Shown: in pieces, positions 1 to 7,804 of the stretch
Position numbering within the stretch: the stretch's first letter is position 1
How the letters are laid out: each line of letters starts with the position of its first letter
Origin: an uncultured Hyphomonadaceae bacterium
Lineage (GTDB): Bacteria; Pseudomonadota; Alphaproteobacteria; Caulobacterales; Hyphomonadaceae
Length of the DNA stretch: 14,507 nt
NCBI GenBank assembly: GCA_938049795.1
Contig: CALLCD010000087.1
Span: forward strand, 1 to 14,507
Direction of reading: 5' to 3'
Notes under the pieces: model-generated
Told to the model about the DNA's origin: nothing
Databases searched by the model: none
What the model saw: only the letters and a program-made list of their open reading frames with translations
Position numbers and translations under genes: made by a program

Positions 1-8
1 TGTGTGTC

Positions 9-659
9 ATGAAAAATGTTGATGTGTTTTGGTCGTTTCGGAGTCCTTATTCTTATTTGGCGACGAAGCGGCTTCGGGGGTTGGCGGGGCGGTGGGAGGC
101 GCGGGTTCGGCCTCGGCCGGTTTATCCGATTGCGATCCGTAACCCTCAGTTTTTTGCCAATGCGCCGGAGCAGTGGGTGAGTTATCTGGTGCGGGATATT
201 TTTCGCGTGGCGCAATCGCTCGACCTGCCGCTCGGGATGATGCAGCCGGACCCGGTGGTGATGGACATGGCGACGCGCGAAATTGCGGCCGAACAGCCCT
301 ATATTCACCGTTTAACGCGGCTTGGCATATTGGCGTGCGAGGCGGGCGATGAGGCGGGATGGGCGTTTATGGACGAGGTGTCGAGCGTGATCTGGTCGGG
401 CCAGCCGTGGACGACGGGCACGATTTTGGCGGATGCTGCGGGTCGGGCGGGGTTTGATCTGGCCGAACTGGACGCGCGGATTGAAGCGGAAACGGGCCGG
501 ATTGACGCGTTGATTGTCGAGAATGAGGCGGCGCAGGCCAAGGGCGGACATTGGGGCGTGCCGCTGATGGTGGTCGATGGTGAGCCGTTTTTCGGGCAGG
601 ACCGGATTGATTTGCTCGAATGGCGGCTTGGCGAGCTGGGCGTGCCGCGTCGAGGCTAG
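9..659 (+). CDS. DsbA-fold protein of the 2-hydroxychromene-2-carboxylate isomerase / GST-kappa type
   Basis: A 216-residue cytoplasmic protein with no signal peptide. The N-terminal strand ends in FRSPYSYLA (residues 10-18), where members of this family carry Ser-Pro in place of the CxxC redox site of true DsbA proteins. The C-terminal thioredoxin half has the cis-proline loop GHWGVP (Pro185) followed by VDGEPFFGQDRID, the usual family ending, with a helical insertion between. Known members bind glutathione and isomerise 2-hydroxychromene-2-carboxylate in naphthalene breakdown, but many relatives have no known substrate and no aromatic-degradation genes are nearby. I infer a glutathione-dependent isomerase or transferase of unknown substrate. 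The length is normal for the family. Only eight bases precede the ATG, so the ribosome binding site and promoter cannot be judged. Confidence 0.88.
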   Translation: MKNVDVFWSFRSPYSYLATKRLRGLAGRWEARVRPRPVYPIAIRNPQFFANAPEQWVSYLVRDIFRVAQSLDLPLGMMQPDPVVMDMATREIAAEQPYIHRLTRLGILACEAGDEAGWAFMDEVSSVIWSGQPWTTGTILADAAGRAGFDLAELDARIEAETGRIDALIVENEAAQAKGGHWGVPLMVVDGEPFFGQDRIDLLEWRLGELGVPRRG

Positions 660-773
660 TCGATTGCGCTGCTATTTTCGAGGCGGTTTGGCCGCTGCGT
701 CGTGATTTCGCCTTATACAGTCAGCAAGAAATACGATATAGGGTGCGTTCAAGAGACGTTCGGGAATGGAAGA

Positions 774-1289
774 ATGAGCATGATGAGCTTTGGCAAGGTG
801 CGCGTAGGCGCTTTGGTGCTGGCCGGATTGGCGCTGGGCGGGGAGGCGCTGGCCAATCCGACAGCGATTGCGCGGTTTAAGGACTGGGCGGTGTTTTCTT
901 CCACGGTGGAGGGGGACAAGGTGTGTTTTGCGGCGACGCAGGCGACCGACAAGGCCCCGCGCTCGGCCACGCATGGCGATGTCTGGTTTTATGTCACGAG
1001 CTGGGGGTCGGGGCGGGCGCGTTCGCAGCCGAGCATGAAGGTCGGGTTTGATATGAGCACGGCGGTGCCGCCGTCTGCGCAGATCGGGCGGTCGACCTGG
1101 ACGCTGTTTGCGAGCGGGAATGAGGCGTTTGCGGCGGATGATGATGATCCGGCGATTGTGCGCGCGCTCAAGCGAGGCTCGGAATTGCGGGTCGAGGCGG
1201 TGTCCGAGCGGGAGACGCAGGTGGCGTATCATTTCTCGCTGGCGGGGTCTTCGGCGGCGATTGACCGGGCTGCGGCGAGTTGCCGGTAG
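774..1289 (+). CDS. IalB-family (invasion-associated locus B) exported protein
   Basis: With the ATG at 774 the product is 171 residues. A basic N-terminus and the hydrophobic stretch GALVLAGLALGG lead to a likely signal-peptidase cut after ALA (residues 25-27), so the mature protein is periplasmic or secreted. It then shows the IalB-family layout: an early FKDWAVFSS strand, a VCFAATQ segment with Cys52, a central YVTSWGSGR strand, and a final Cys170 in the C-terminal AASCR, so a disulphide is plausible. IalB was named in Bartonella for a role in red-cell invasion, but homologues are widespread in free-living alphaproteobacteria with no known activity, so no virulence role is implied. An in-frame ATG at 702 exists, but the extra 24 residues would bury the signal peptide. 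ATGs at 780 and 783 are alternatives, and GGAAGA at 768-773 is well spaced for 780. It ends 9 bases from the convergent RelA/SpoT-type gene, with no obvious terminator between. Confidence 0.8.
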   Translation: MSMMSFGKVRVGALVLAGLALGGEALANPTAIARFKDWAVFSSTVEGDKVCFAATQATDKAPRSATHGDVWFYVTSWGSGRARSQPSMKVGFDMSTAVPPSAQIGRSTWTLFASGNEAFAADDDDPAIVRALKRGSELRVEAVSERETQVAYHFSLAGSSAAIDRAAASCR

Positions 1290-1298
1290 GGGTGCAAG

Positions 1299-2324
1299 TT
1301 ATATAGAAGCCTTCTCGAGCGCTAGCCAACTTGTGAAGCTTGAGCGTTGCCTGTCGAAGAGCATAAAGTTAAAACGCTCGCGGTCGAGAAGGAAAAGAAT
1401 GTGGCGAACCATTGTGAATGGATTCATGTTATGCTCGGATTCTACCCTATAGCTATCGACGCGGTCGCGTAAGTTGATGATTGCATCTTCTAGCTGTGAC
1501 TGTGTAAAGTTCGGATCCCTGTCATTAATCTCATCTACGAAACCGTCGATTGTCTCAGGGGAAAACGTGTAGCCTGGAAATGTGTTCTTTGCTATCGCTA
1601 AGAACTGGAACGCGTTGATGGCCGATTTTTCTGAAGATATTGTACTTGGTTGTAGCTGAGTTCCTTGATCTTCTAACTGTTTCGATGCTTGCCGAATAGC
1701 TAGGAATTCATGGTCGACTGTTTCAAACTGAGCGGCCAAGGCATTGATCCTCCGTTTTAGTGACGGAGGTATAGATTTCTTGTACTTGATTTTATGGTCT
1801 AGCACACTCCACGCATCTTGCACTATTGTCCTGATTTGCAACTCGAATCTCAATCTTCCGAAACGCGTATATTCTGGCAATCTGCGCCGATCTATGTCAA
1901 TTTTTAGATCCATATGTAAGCCCTTATATCCAAAGGCATCCTCTGTACTTTCCATATCTTGAATTTTGTCAGTTACCTCTAATATCTCGAAATTGTCTTT
2001 GATTACAGTGCCAATTTGAGAGACCTCATCTTCATACAAGCATATAACTCTTATCCCTATTAGATCAGTGATGTGATCTTTTATTTCGTAAGGAATTGCA
2101 GCTGCTTCGAGATCAGACTGATACTTTAAGGTAAATTTTTTGACCGCCTCTTCTCGATCTTTTACTCTACCAAGAACAGTTAGATCATTGATGCTTTCAT
2201 GGTTGGCCAACAGAGCGCTAACTAAACTTCTGAAAAAGGACTCCGCATCCATCAATAGTTGCTGGTTCTCAGAGTAAAAGTCTCGGAATGCTGCTTTCTC
2301 AGCCTCAAAATCTAAAGACGCCAT
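1299..2324 (-). CDS. RelA/SpoT-domain alarmone-synthetase-like protein, AT-rich, probably acquired
   Basis: A 341-residue protein whose N-terminal half is a (p)ppGpp synthetase domain. Visible motifs are GRVKDREEAVKK (Arg53, Lys55, Lys63: ATP-binding loop), TDLIGIR (Asp87: metal ligand), GYKGLH (Tyr133: guanine stacking) and FELQIRT (Glu161: catalytic), then DHKIKYK with His177. The position usually held by Ser in the RxKxxxSxxxK motif is Glu59. There is no HD hydrolase, TGS or ACT domain, so it resembles a small alarmone synthetase or a toxSAS rather than a long Rel. Residues 185-341 are mostly helical-looking and I cannot assign them. The ATG at 2324 was chosen because GGGGAG lies about 5 bases upstream; a TTG start at 2360 has no such site. 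Base composition is far more AT-rich than the flanks. No separate small partner gene is visible. Synthetase fold is certain; biological role is open. Confidence 0.9.
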   Translation of the reverse strand: MASLDFEAEKAAFRDFYSENQQLLMDAESFFRSLVSALLANHESINDLTVLGRVKDREEAVKKFTLKYQSDLEAAAIPYEIKDHITDLIGIRVICLYEDEVSQIGTVIKDNFEILEVTDKIQDMESTEDAFGYKGLHMDLKIDIDRRRLPEYTRFGRLRFELQIRTIVQDAWSVLDHKIKYKKSIPPSLKRRINALAAQFETVDHEFLAIRQASKQLEDQGTQLQPSTISSEKSAINAFQFLAIAKNTFPGYTFSPETIDGFVDEINDRDPNFTQSQLEDAIINLRDRVDSYRVESEHNMNPFTMVRHILFLLDRERFNFMLFDRQRSSFTSWLALEKASI

Positions 2325-2506
2325 CCCGCTCCCCTTTGCGTTGTATTTTCGAGCTTGCAATAGATATGGCTGTTAATCAAGTTACATGGACTGATAGGGT
2401 ACGGCCAATACAATTTTGGCTACAAAGGATGGCTGTTTTGGACAGAGCTTCCTTTTGCTGTGTCAATGGCCAGCCTTTTCTCCGTTGGGGCTTGCCGCCC
2501 CCATCC
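2325..2506. other. AT-rich intergenic region upstream of the RelA/SpoT-type gene
   Basis: This 182-base gap between purH and the alarmone-synthetase-like gene is AT-rich up to about 2460 and then returns to the GC-rich style of purH. It should hold the minus-strand promoter of the RelA/SpoT-type gene, but I see no convincing -35/-10 pair. The 9-mer ATGGCTGTT occurs twice in direct orientation, at 2366-2374 and 2429-2437. A 5-bp GGGGC/GCCCC hairpin (2487-2491 with 2497-2501) lies just beyond the purH stop but has no T-run on the relevant strand. The only ATG-started minus-strand reading frame noticed is 13 codons long, so no antitoxin-sized ORF lies here. Confidence 0.5.
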
Positions 2507-4093
2507 CTAATGGCGGAAGTGGCGCATTCCGGTGAAGACCATTGTGAGGCCGGCTTTGTTGGCGGCGGCTATGACTTCGTCGTCTCGGATGGAGCCGCCG
2601 GGTTGGATGATGGCGGTGGCGCCGGCGGAGGCGGCTTGGAGTAATCCGTCCGGGAAGGGGAAGAAGGCGTCGGAGGCGGCGACACAGCCTTTGGTGCGAG
2701 GTTCGGGCCAACCGGCGGTTTGGGCGGCGTCTTCGGCTTTGAGGGCGGAGATGCGGGCGGCGTCGATGCGGCTCATCTGGCCTGCGCCGATGCCCGCGGT
2801 TGCGCCGTCTTTGGCGTAGACGATGGTGTTGGATTTGACGTGTTTGGCGACGCGCCATGCGAAGAGGAGGTCTTGGAGCTCATCAGGGGTGGGCGCGCGC
2901 TCGGTGACGGTTTTGAGGTCGGCTTCGGTGATGCGGCCATTGTCGCGGGACTGGACGAGGAGGCCTCCGGCGACGGTTTTGACCATTGTGCCTTGGCTTG
3001 TCGGGTCGGGGAGGCCGCTTGTGATCAGTAGGCGGAGGTTTTTCTTCTTCTTGAATATCTCCAAGGCTTCGGCGTCTGCGCCCGGGGCGATGACGACTTC
3101 GGTGAAGATTTTGGTGATCTCGGCAGCGGTCTCGCCGGTCAGCGGACGGTTGAGCGCGACGATGCCGCCGAACGCGGAGGTGCTGTCGCAGGCGAGGGCG
3201 GCTTGGTAGGCGCTGAGAGGATCATCTGCGAGGGCGACGCCGCACGGATTGGCGTGTTTGATGATGGCGACGGCGGGCTTGTCGTTGCCGAGTTCGCCGA
3301 TGAGTTCATAGGCGGCGTCGGTGTCGTTGATGTTGTTGTAGGAGAGGGCTTTGCCCTGGATCAGTTCGGCGGTGGCAACGCCCGGGCGGGCCTCGCCTGT
3401 GGTGTAGAAGGCGGCGGTTTGATGGGGGTTTTCGCCATAGCGCAGGGATTGCTGGAGTTTGCCGCCAAAGCCGCGCCAGTCGGGGGCAGGGGCTTCAAGC
3501 TCGGCGGCGTACCAGTTGGAAATGGCCGCATCATAGGCGGCGGTGCGGGCATAGGTTTTTGCGGCGAGGGATTTGCGCAGGTCGAGCGTGGTGTGGCCGT
3601 CATTCGCTTGGAGGGTTTCGAGGGTGCGGTCGAGGTCGTCTCCATCTGTGCAGACGGCGACGAAGCCGTGATTTTTGGCGGCAGCGCGGAGCATGGCAGG
3701 GCCGCCAATGTCGATGTTTTCGATGCAGGTGGCGAAATCTTTTCCGGCGGCGACGGTGGCTTCGAACGGGTAGAGGTTGATGTAGACGAGGTCGATGGGG
3801 AGGATGTTGTGGGCTTTCGCGGCGGCGGCGTGGTCTTCATTGTCGCGCAGATATAAAAGCCCGCCATGAACGACAGGGTGGAGGGTTTTGACGCGGCCAT
3901 CCATCATTTCTGGGAAGCCGGTAAGCTCGGAGACGTCTTTGACGGTGAGCCTTGCGTCTTTGAGGGCTTTGGAGGTGCCGCCGGTTGAGACAAGTTCGAT
4001 GCCGAGGCTCGCAAGCTTTTTGGCGCGTTCGACGAGGCCGGTTTTATCCGAGACAGAAATCAGCGCGCGGGTGACGCGAATAGGTGACGACAT
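2507..4093 (-). CDS. purH: Bifunctional AICAR formyltransferase / IMP cyclohydrolase
   Basis: This enzyme performs the last two steps of de novo purine synthesis in the cytoplasm: formyl transfer from 10-formyl-THF to AICAR, then ring closure to IMP. The 528-residue length is normal for the family. The N-terminal MGS-like cyclohydrolase domain shows ISVSDKTGL, STGGT and the signature GRVKTLHPVVHGG (66-78). The C-terminal transformylase domain shows LRYGENPHQ (218-226), the catalytic Lys-His pair in IIKHANPCG (Lys280-His281), GIGAGQMSRIDAAR, FFPFPDG, and a closing TGMRHFRH. The ATG at 4093 has GGAG about 9 bases upstream. It is the last gene of the long minus-strand block, 57 bases after the nucleotide-sugar dehydratase, so it could be co-transcribed or have its own promoter in that short gap. 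Placement downstream of rpe and heparinase is a familiar alphaproteobacterial order. Confidence 0.98.
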   Translation of the reverse strand: MSSPIRVTRALISVSDKTGLVERAKKLASLGIELVSTGGTSKALKDARLTVKDVSELTGFPEMMDGRVKTLHPVVHGGLLYLRDNEDHAAAAKAHNILPIDLVYINLYPFEATVAAGKDFATCIENIDIGGPAMLRAAAKNHGFVAVCTDGDDLDRTLETLQANDGHTTLDLRKSLAAKTYARTAAYDAAISNWYAAELEAPAPDWRGFGGKLQQSLRYGENPHQTAAFYTTGEARPGVATAELIQGKALSYNNINDTDAAYELIGELGNDKPAVAIIKHANPCGVALADDPLSAYQAALACDSTSAFGGIVALNRPLTGETAAEITKIFTEVVIAPGADAEALEIFKKKKNLRLLITSGLPDPTSQGTMVKTVAGGLLVQSRDNGRITEADLKTVTERAPTPDELQDLLFAWRVAKHVKSNTIVYAKDGATAGIGAGQMSRIDAARISALKAEDAAQTAGWPEPRTKGCVAASDAFFPFPDGLLQAASAGATAIIQPGGSIRDDEVIAAANKAGLTMVFTGMRHFRH

Positions 4094-4150
4094 GAGGTAG
4101 AGCTCCGCAAGATGGTAGGAGATTGCGTCGTATCATGGAAAGCGGACGGG

Positions 4151-6049
4151 TCAACCGATAGAGGCGCGCTTTGCCGCTTCCTCTTCTGCTTCGGTCATGC
4201 CGACAAGCTGGCAGAGGAGCGGCATGGCTTTGGCGGTGTCGCGGGCCTGGGCGAGTTTGAGCAGGGTTTCGACAGCGAGTTCCGAGTTTGGCTGGACGGT
4301 GTCTGGCGGGGCGACTTTGGAGACGCCGTCAATGTTTGTGCCAGAGAGGTGTTCGTCGTCATAGGTCAGGGTTTCGTGTAGCTTGTCGCCGGGGCGCAGG
4401 CCGATATGGTTGATGTCGATATCCATGCCCGGGACGAGGCCTTTCATGCGGATGAGGGATTCGGCGAGGGTTTGGATTTTGACCGGCTCACCCATGTCGA
4501 GCACGTAGAGGCCGGTTGTGCCCGCAGCGCTTTGTCCGGCGGCGGCGTGGAGGACGAGGTAGACGGCTTCTTCGACGGTCATGAAATAGCGGGTGACGTG
4601 TTCGTCGGTGACGGTGACAGGGCCGCCGCTGAGGATTTGCTGCTCAAAGCGCGGGACGACGGAGCCGGAGGAACCGAGCACATTGCCGAAGCGGACCATA
4701 GAGACGGCGAGATTGCTGCCAGCGGCGATGTCGGAGACGATGATCTCGCTGGCGCGTTTGGTGGCGCCCATGACATTGTTTGGCTCGACGGCTTTGTCGG
4801 TGGAGATCAGGACGAAGCGTTTGGCATTGCAGGCGAGGGCTGCGCGGGTGGCATTGGCTGCGCCGCCAATATTGGTAAGGATCGCTTCGCAGGGATTGGC
4901 TTCCATGAGCGGGACATGTTTGAGGGCGGCGGCGTGGATGACGATGTCGGGCTGTGTTTCGATCATCGTGTCTTGCAGGCGGACGGCATCGCGGACATCG
5001 CCGAGCACGGCGTGGCAGTCAATCTCGGGATATTGGGATTCAAGGAAATAGTTGATCTCGTAGAGATTGTACTCGGAACTGTCGTAGACGGTGATCTGGC
5101 TTGGGCCGAGGGCGGCGCATTGGTGGACAAGTTCTGCGCCGATGGTGCCGCCTGCGCCGGTGATAAACAGACGCGCGCCGCTGACCAGTTGCTCGATGGG
5201 GGCGAGATTGACTTGGCGTTCGCGGCGGCCCAGCAAGTCGGCGGGGCGGACTTTTTCCAATTGTGCGCCTTCATTTGCGGTGGCGATGGACATGACTTTG
5301 CAACCGCGCTCGGAGGCTGCGGCGAGAATGGCGGGCATGTTTTCCCGGGCCCGTGCCTCGCCAACTGCTGCGACCCACGGATAGGTGCCGTAGCGCGCGT
5401 TTAACAGGTCGAGCCGGCTGCCCAGATCAGCCAGCCGTCCCTGCACCGTCATGCCGCGGATAATCCGTCCTGTTTCCATCCCGCCAATTTCGATCAGGCC
5501 CAGCACTTGAAGCGGGGAGCCTTCGGGGGCGTGCTCCATCTGGCGCAGAGCTTCGGCAAGGGCGTTCTCATCCCCGACGAGAATGGTGCGGGGGGCGTCT
5601 TTGCGGCGTGAGCGGAAAAGCTGGAAGGGGCGATTGGTCGAGCGCAAGAGGGCGAGCATGCGGCCGGAGAAGAGCAGGGTCAGCCAAAGCGGCAGGGCAA
5701 TCAGCAGGCTGGCGCGCGGGAAGCCGTCGAGCCGGTTCCACAGGAACATCATGGGGATGAAGATCAGCGCGCTGAAGCTGACGGCTTGAATGATCTTGAG
5801 AGCATCTGGCCAGCCAACATGTCGCCAGACCTGGCGGTGGACCTGAAAGGCCAGAAACGCACTCATGGCCGAGAACATGAAAATCAGGCTGGCTGTTAGA
5901 GGGATATGATCGGGGAAGGGCCGCGAGGTGAACTCGCCAAACAGACGCCATCTCATTTCGATTGCGGCCAGCATGGTGATGAAGGCCATGATCATGTCGA
6001 ACCCGAAGGTCAGACTCATGGCGCGGCGGGCCTCATAAATGGGTTTCAT
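4151..6049 (-). CDS. Membrane-bound nucleotide-sugar 4,6-dehydratase/epimerase (CapD/WbpM/PglF type)
   Basis: A 632-residue inner-membrane protein. Four hydrophobic segments lie near residues 17-32, 52-70, 87-103 and 113-133, followed by a first nucleotide-binding-like domain (RTILVGDENALAEA, from about 154) and then the catalytic extended-SDR domain with FITGAGGTIGAE (about 295-306) for NAD(P). The usual SDR Tyr is replaced: the active-site string is STDKAVEPNNVMGATKR, giving Thr417, Asp418, Lys419, Met427 and Lys431, the same T-D-K...M pattern and spacing known for Campylobacter PglF. Related enzymes turn UDP-GlcNAc into the 4-keto-6-deoxy sugar used for capsule, O-antigen or protein glycans; the exact substrate here is inferred. 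Its ATG overlaps the stop of the heparinase-family gene (ATGA, 6046-6049), which implies translational coupling; an AAGGAG lies about 11 bases upstream. The length matches the full-size form of the family. Confidence 0.93.
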   Translation of the reverse strand: MKPIYEARRAMSLTFGFDMIMAFITMLAAIEMRWRLFGEFTSRPFPDHIPLTASLIFMFSAMSAFLAFQVHRQVWRHVGWPDALKIIQAVSFSALIFIPMMFLWNRLDGFPRASLLIALPLWLTLLFSGRMLALLRSTNRPFQLFRSRRKDAPRTILVGDENALAEALRQMEHAPEGSPLQVLGLIEIGGMETGRIIRGMTVQGRLADLGSRLDLLNARYGTYPWVAAVGEARARENMPAILAAASERGCKVMSIATANEGAQLEKVRPADLLGRRERQVNLAPIEQLVSGARLFITGAGGTIGAELVHQCAALGPSQITVYDSSEYNLYEINYFLESQYPEIDCHAVLGDVRDAVRLQDTMIETQPDIVIHAAALKHVPLMEANPCEAILTNIGGAANATRAALACNAKRFVLISTDKAVEPNNVMGATKRASEIIVSDIAAGSNLAVSMVRFGNVLGSSGSVVPRFEQQILSGGPVTVTDEHVTRYFMTVEEAVYLVLHAAAGQSAAGTTGLYVLDMGEPVKIQTLAESLIRMKGLVPGMDIDINHIGLRPGDKLHETLTYDDEHLSGTNIDGVSKVAPPDTVQPNSELAVETLLKLAQARDTAKAMPLLCQLVGMTEAEEEAAKRASIG

Positions 6050-7785
6050 GATGGTCCCTGCTCCTTGCGAAAACCCCAGCGTATGCAGTTTGGTGGTGTG
6101 GCGCCGTCACCATTGGGGTCAGCCCGACCGCTCATGACGATTTGGACGGTTGGCTCGATCAGCCCACGGCCGAGATAGCGCGACAGTTCCAGCCGTGTTC
6201 CAGGATGTGTGGTCCGGAACCGCCACAGCGCGCCGGTTTCGGTTTCAAGGTCGATGGCATCATTGCGTGTGGTGGCCTTGATGCTTGGATGTAGGTGGAA
6301 GCGGATGTCGAAGCTGACAAATTTGCCGGTTTCGTCAAGGGATCGGGAGACGGGCCGCACGAGGGAGTCTTCGCCGGTGAGACGGTCGCCGCCGCCAGAC
6401 ATGAACAGACGCCGGCGATGGATCAGGCCGAAGCGTTCTTTCCAGCCGCCATGCTGTGCGTCGAGCCAGATTTCATCCGCTTCTTCGAGCCGTTTGGCGG
6501 AAATGCCGACCGGGCCTTCGGGAGAGAGCAGACGGGTTGGTTCGAACGTGATGAAGGGGCTGGCGTCGCGTCCGGCGAGGCTGAGGGTGGAGTGGGCTCC
6601 GGTGCGGCGGACGGCGGCTTGCCAGCCGAGATTGACCTCGGGCGAGAAGCCGCAGGAGGTGATGATCCGGTCTGGCCCGTCTGACAGTTCGAAACCGAGC
6701 GGGCCGGAATGGGCCTGTCCGGCAAATAGGGAAGGTGGGGCGGCACCGGCGTCGAGGATGAGGCAGAGCTGTTTCTTTTTGAGCTTCTGGAAGCCGGACT
6801 TCATCGCAAAGCTGAAATTGCGCGGGGGTATTTCGAGCGTCGCCAACACGGATCTTACGGCTTCGGGGCGTGCCTCGCTGCCAGCGTTGAACGGGCACAG
6901 TCCACCATCGGCCAACTGGAAGAAAGCGAGCATGGCCCCCATGCGCGGGATCCATTTGGCAAAGAAGGCCGGTTCCTCGCGTCCGGCCCGCGCCACAGCA
7001 TCGCGCAGGATGATAAGATCGGTCAGCGCGCGGAGCAGAACTTCGGGTGAGCGGGAGACGTGGCCGCCATCGGGGAGGATCTGGGCGGTGCATTCTGTTT
7101 CGAGCTGGGCGAGCGCGCCCTCGGCACCGCGTCCTTCGCGCAGACAGAGGGCTTCAGCGACCAGCACACAGACGCCGCGCCAGCGTGTGGCCGGATCGGT
7201 GCAGGTCTCAAGACTGTTGCGCACGAAGCGGGCTTGCTGGACGAGGGCGTCAAGGCGGGTCCGGCAGATCTCGGGGGGGGCAGTTTCGAACAGGGCGGGT
7301 CCGGCGAGCATCCATTCCCAGACCCGCACCACGAGCGGGGAGAGCCGCCAGTGAAAGCTGTGGAATTTTCCAAAATGCGTAATCCAGCTATCGACAAGCG
7401 CGCGCGCTTTATCGGCACCAGCGGGGCCTTCGCCCAAAAGTGCGCTGAGCCATTCGAAGCGGTGGAGCCGGTCGCTATAATGTCTTGAAGGCGCGGGAAT
7501 GGTCCACGGTGCCCCGCCGTTCTGGAGTTGCAGGCGTTCATGGCCGATCCGCCAGCCATCGGTCATCAACACGTGGGCGCGATCCAGATCGGGGGGAATA
7601 ATCGGCTGTAGGAAGGGCAGGAAGCGGTTCGGAGGGCGGTTGCGCGCGTCATCGGTGCGTTTGCCGGGCTGATCGTCAGGTGCAGATTTGATGGAATCGC
7701 CCGCTATGCCAGCAAAACGACGCCAGATAATAGCATCGTCTTTTTGGTCCGGATTAACAATCAACTCTACGTCCGACGCGCTCAT
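6046..7785 (-). CDS. Heparinase II/III-family protein
   Basis: A 579-residue protein with the two-part heparinase II/III arrangement. An alpha-helical toroid-like N-terminal half includes HRFEWLSALL, FHSFHWRLSPLVVRVWEW and LPDGGHVSRSPEVLLRAL. A beta-sheet C-terminal half includes GPLGFELSDGPDRIITSCG and RTGAHSTLSLAGRD. Characterised relatives cleave uronic-acid-containing polysaccharides by beta-elimination, but the alphaproteobacterial copies next to rpe and purH have no settled substrate. I see no signal peptide, so a cytoplasmic or envelope-assembly role is more likely than secretion. The reading frame stays open upstream to 8043, but that stretch runs inside rpe and looks non-coding. The ATG at 7785 is preferred because GGAG lies 6 bases upstream and 19 bases separate it from the rpe stop. 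It is coupled by ATGA to the downstream dehydratase. Confidence 0.92.
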   Translation of the reverse strand: MSASDVELIVNPDQKDDAIIWRRFAGIAGDSIKSAPDDQPGKRTDDARNRPPNRFLPFLQPIIPPDLDRAHVLMTDGWRIGHERLQLQNGGAPWTIPAPSRHYSDRLHRFEWLSALLGEGPAGADKARALVDSWITHFGKFHSFHWRLSPLVVRVWEWMLAGPALFETAPPEICRTRLDALVQQARFVRNSLETCTDPATRWRGVCVLVAEALCLREGRGAEGALAQLETECTAQILPDGGHVSRSPEVLLRALTDLIILRDAVARAGREEPAFFAKWIPRMGAMLAFFQLADGGLCPFNAGSEARPEAVRSVLATLEIPPRNFSFAMKSGFQKLKKKQLCLILDAGAAPPSLFAGQAHSGPLGFELSDGPDRIITSCGFSPEVNLGWQAAVRRTGAHSTLSLAGRDASPFITFEPTRLLSPEGPVGISAKRLEEADEIWLDAQHGGWKERFGLIHRRRLFMSGGGDRLTGEDSLVRPVSRSLDETGKFVSFDIRFHLHPSIKATTRNDAIDLETETGALWRFRTTHPGTRLELSRYLGRGLIEPTVQIVMSGRADPNGDGATPPNCIRWGFRKEQGPS

Positions 7786-7804
7786 TCTGTCTCCCGCGAC
7801 ATGC

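Noticed and set aside
702..773. Upstream ATG for the IalB-family protein
   Set aside because: It would place 24 polar residues ahead of the signal peptide and has no better ribosome binding site.
2487..2501. Intrinsic terminator after purH
   Set aside because: The stem is only 5 bp and on the purH strand it is followed by A/G-rich sequence, not a T-run.
4406..5404. Long plus-strand open frame opposite the nucleotide-sugar dehydratase gene
   Set aside because: It is antisense to a gene with clear motifs, its translation is Gly/Asp/Val-rich low-complexity typical of GC-rich shadow frames, and it shows no family motif.
6209..7354. 381-codon plus-strand open frame opposite the heparinase-family gene
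   Set aside because: Arg/Ser-rich shadow translation with no recognisable domain; the opposite strand has a full heparinase II/III pattern.
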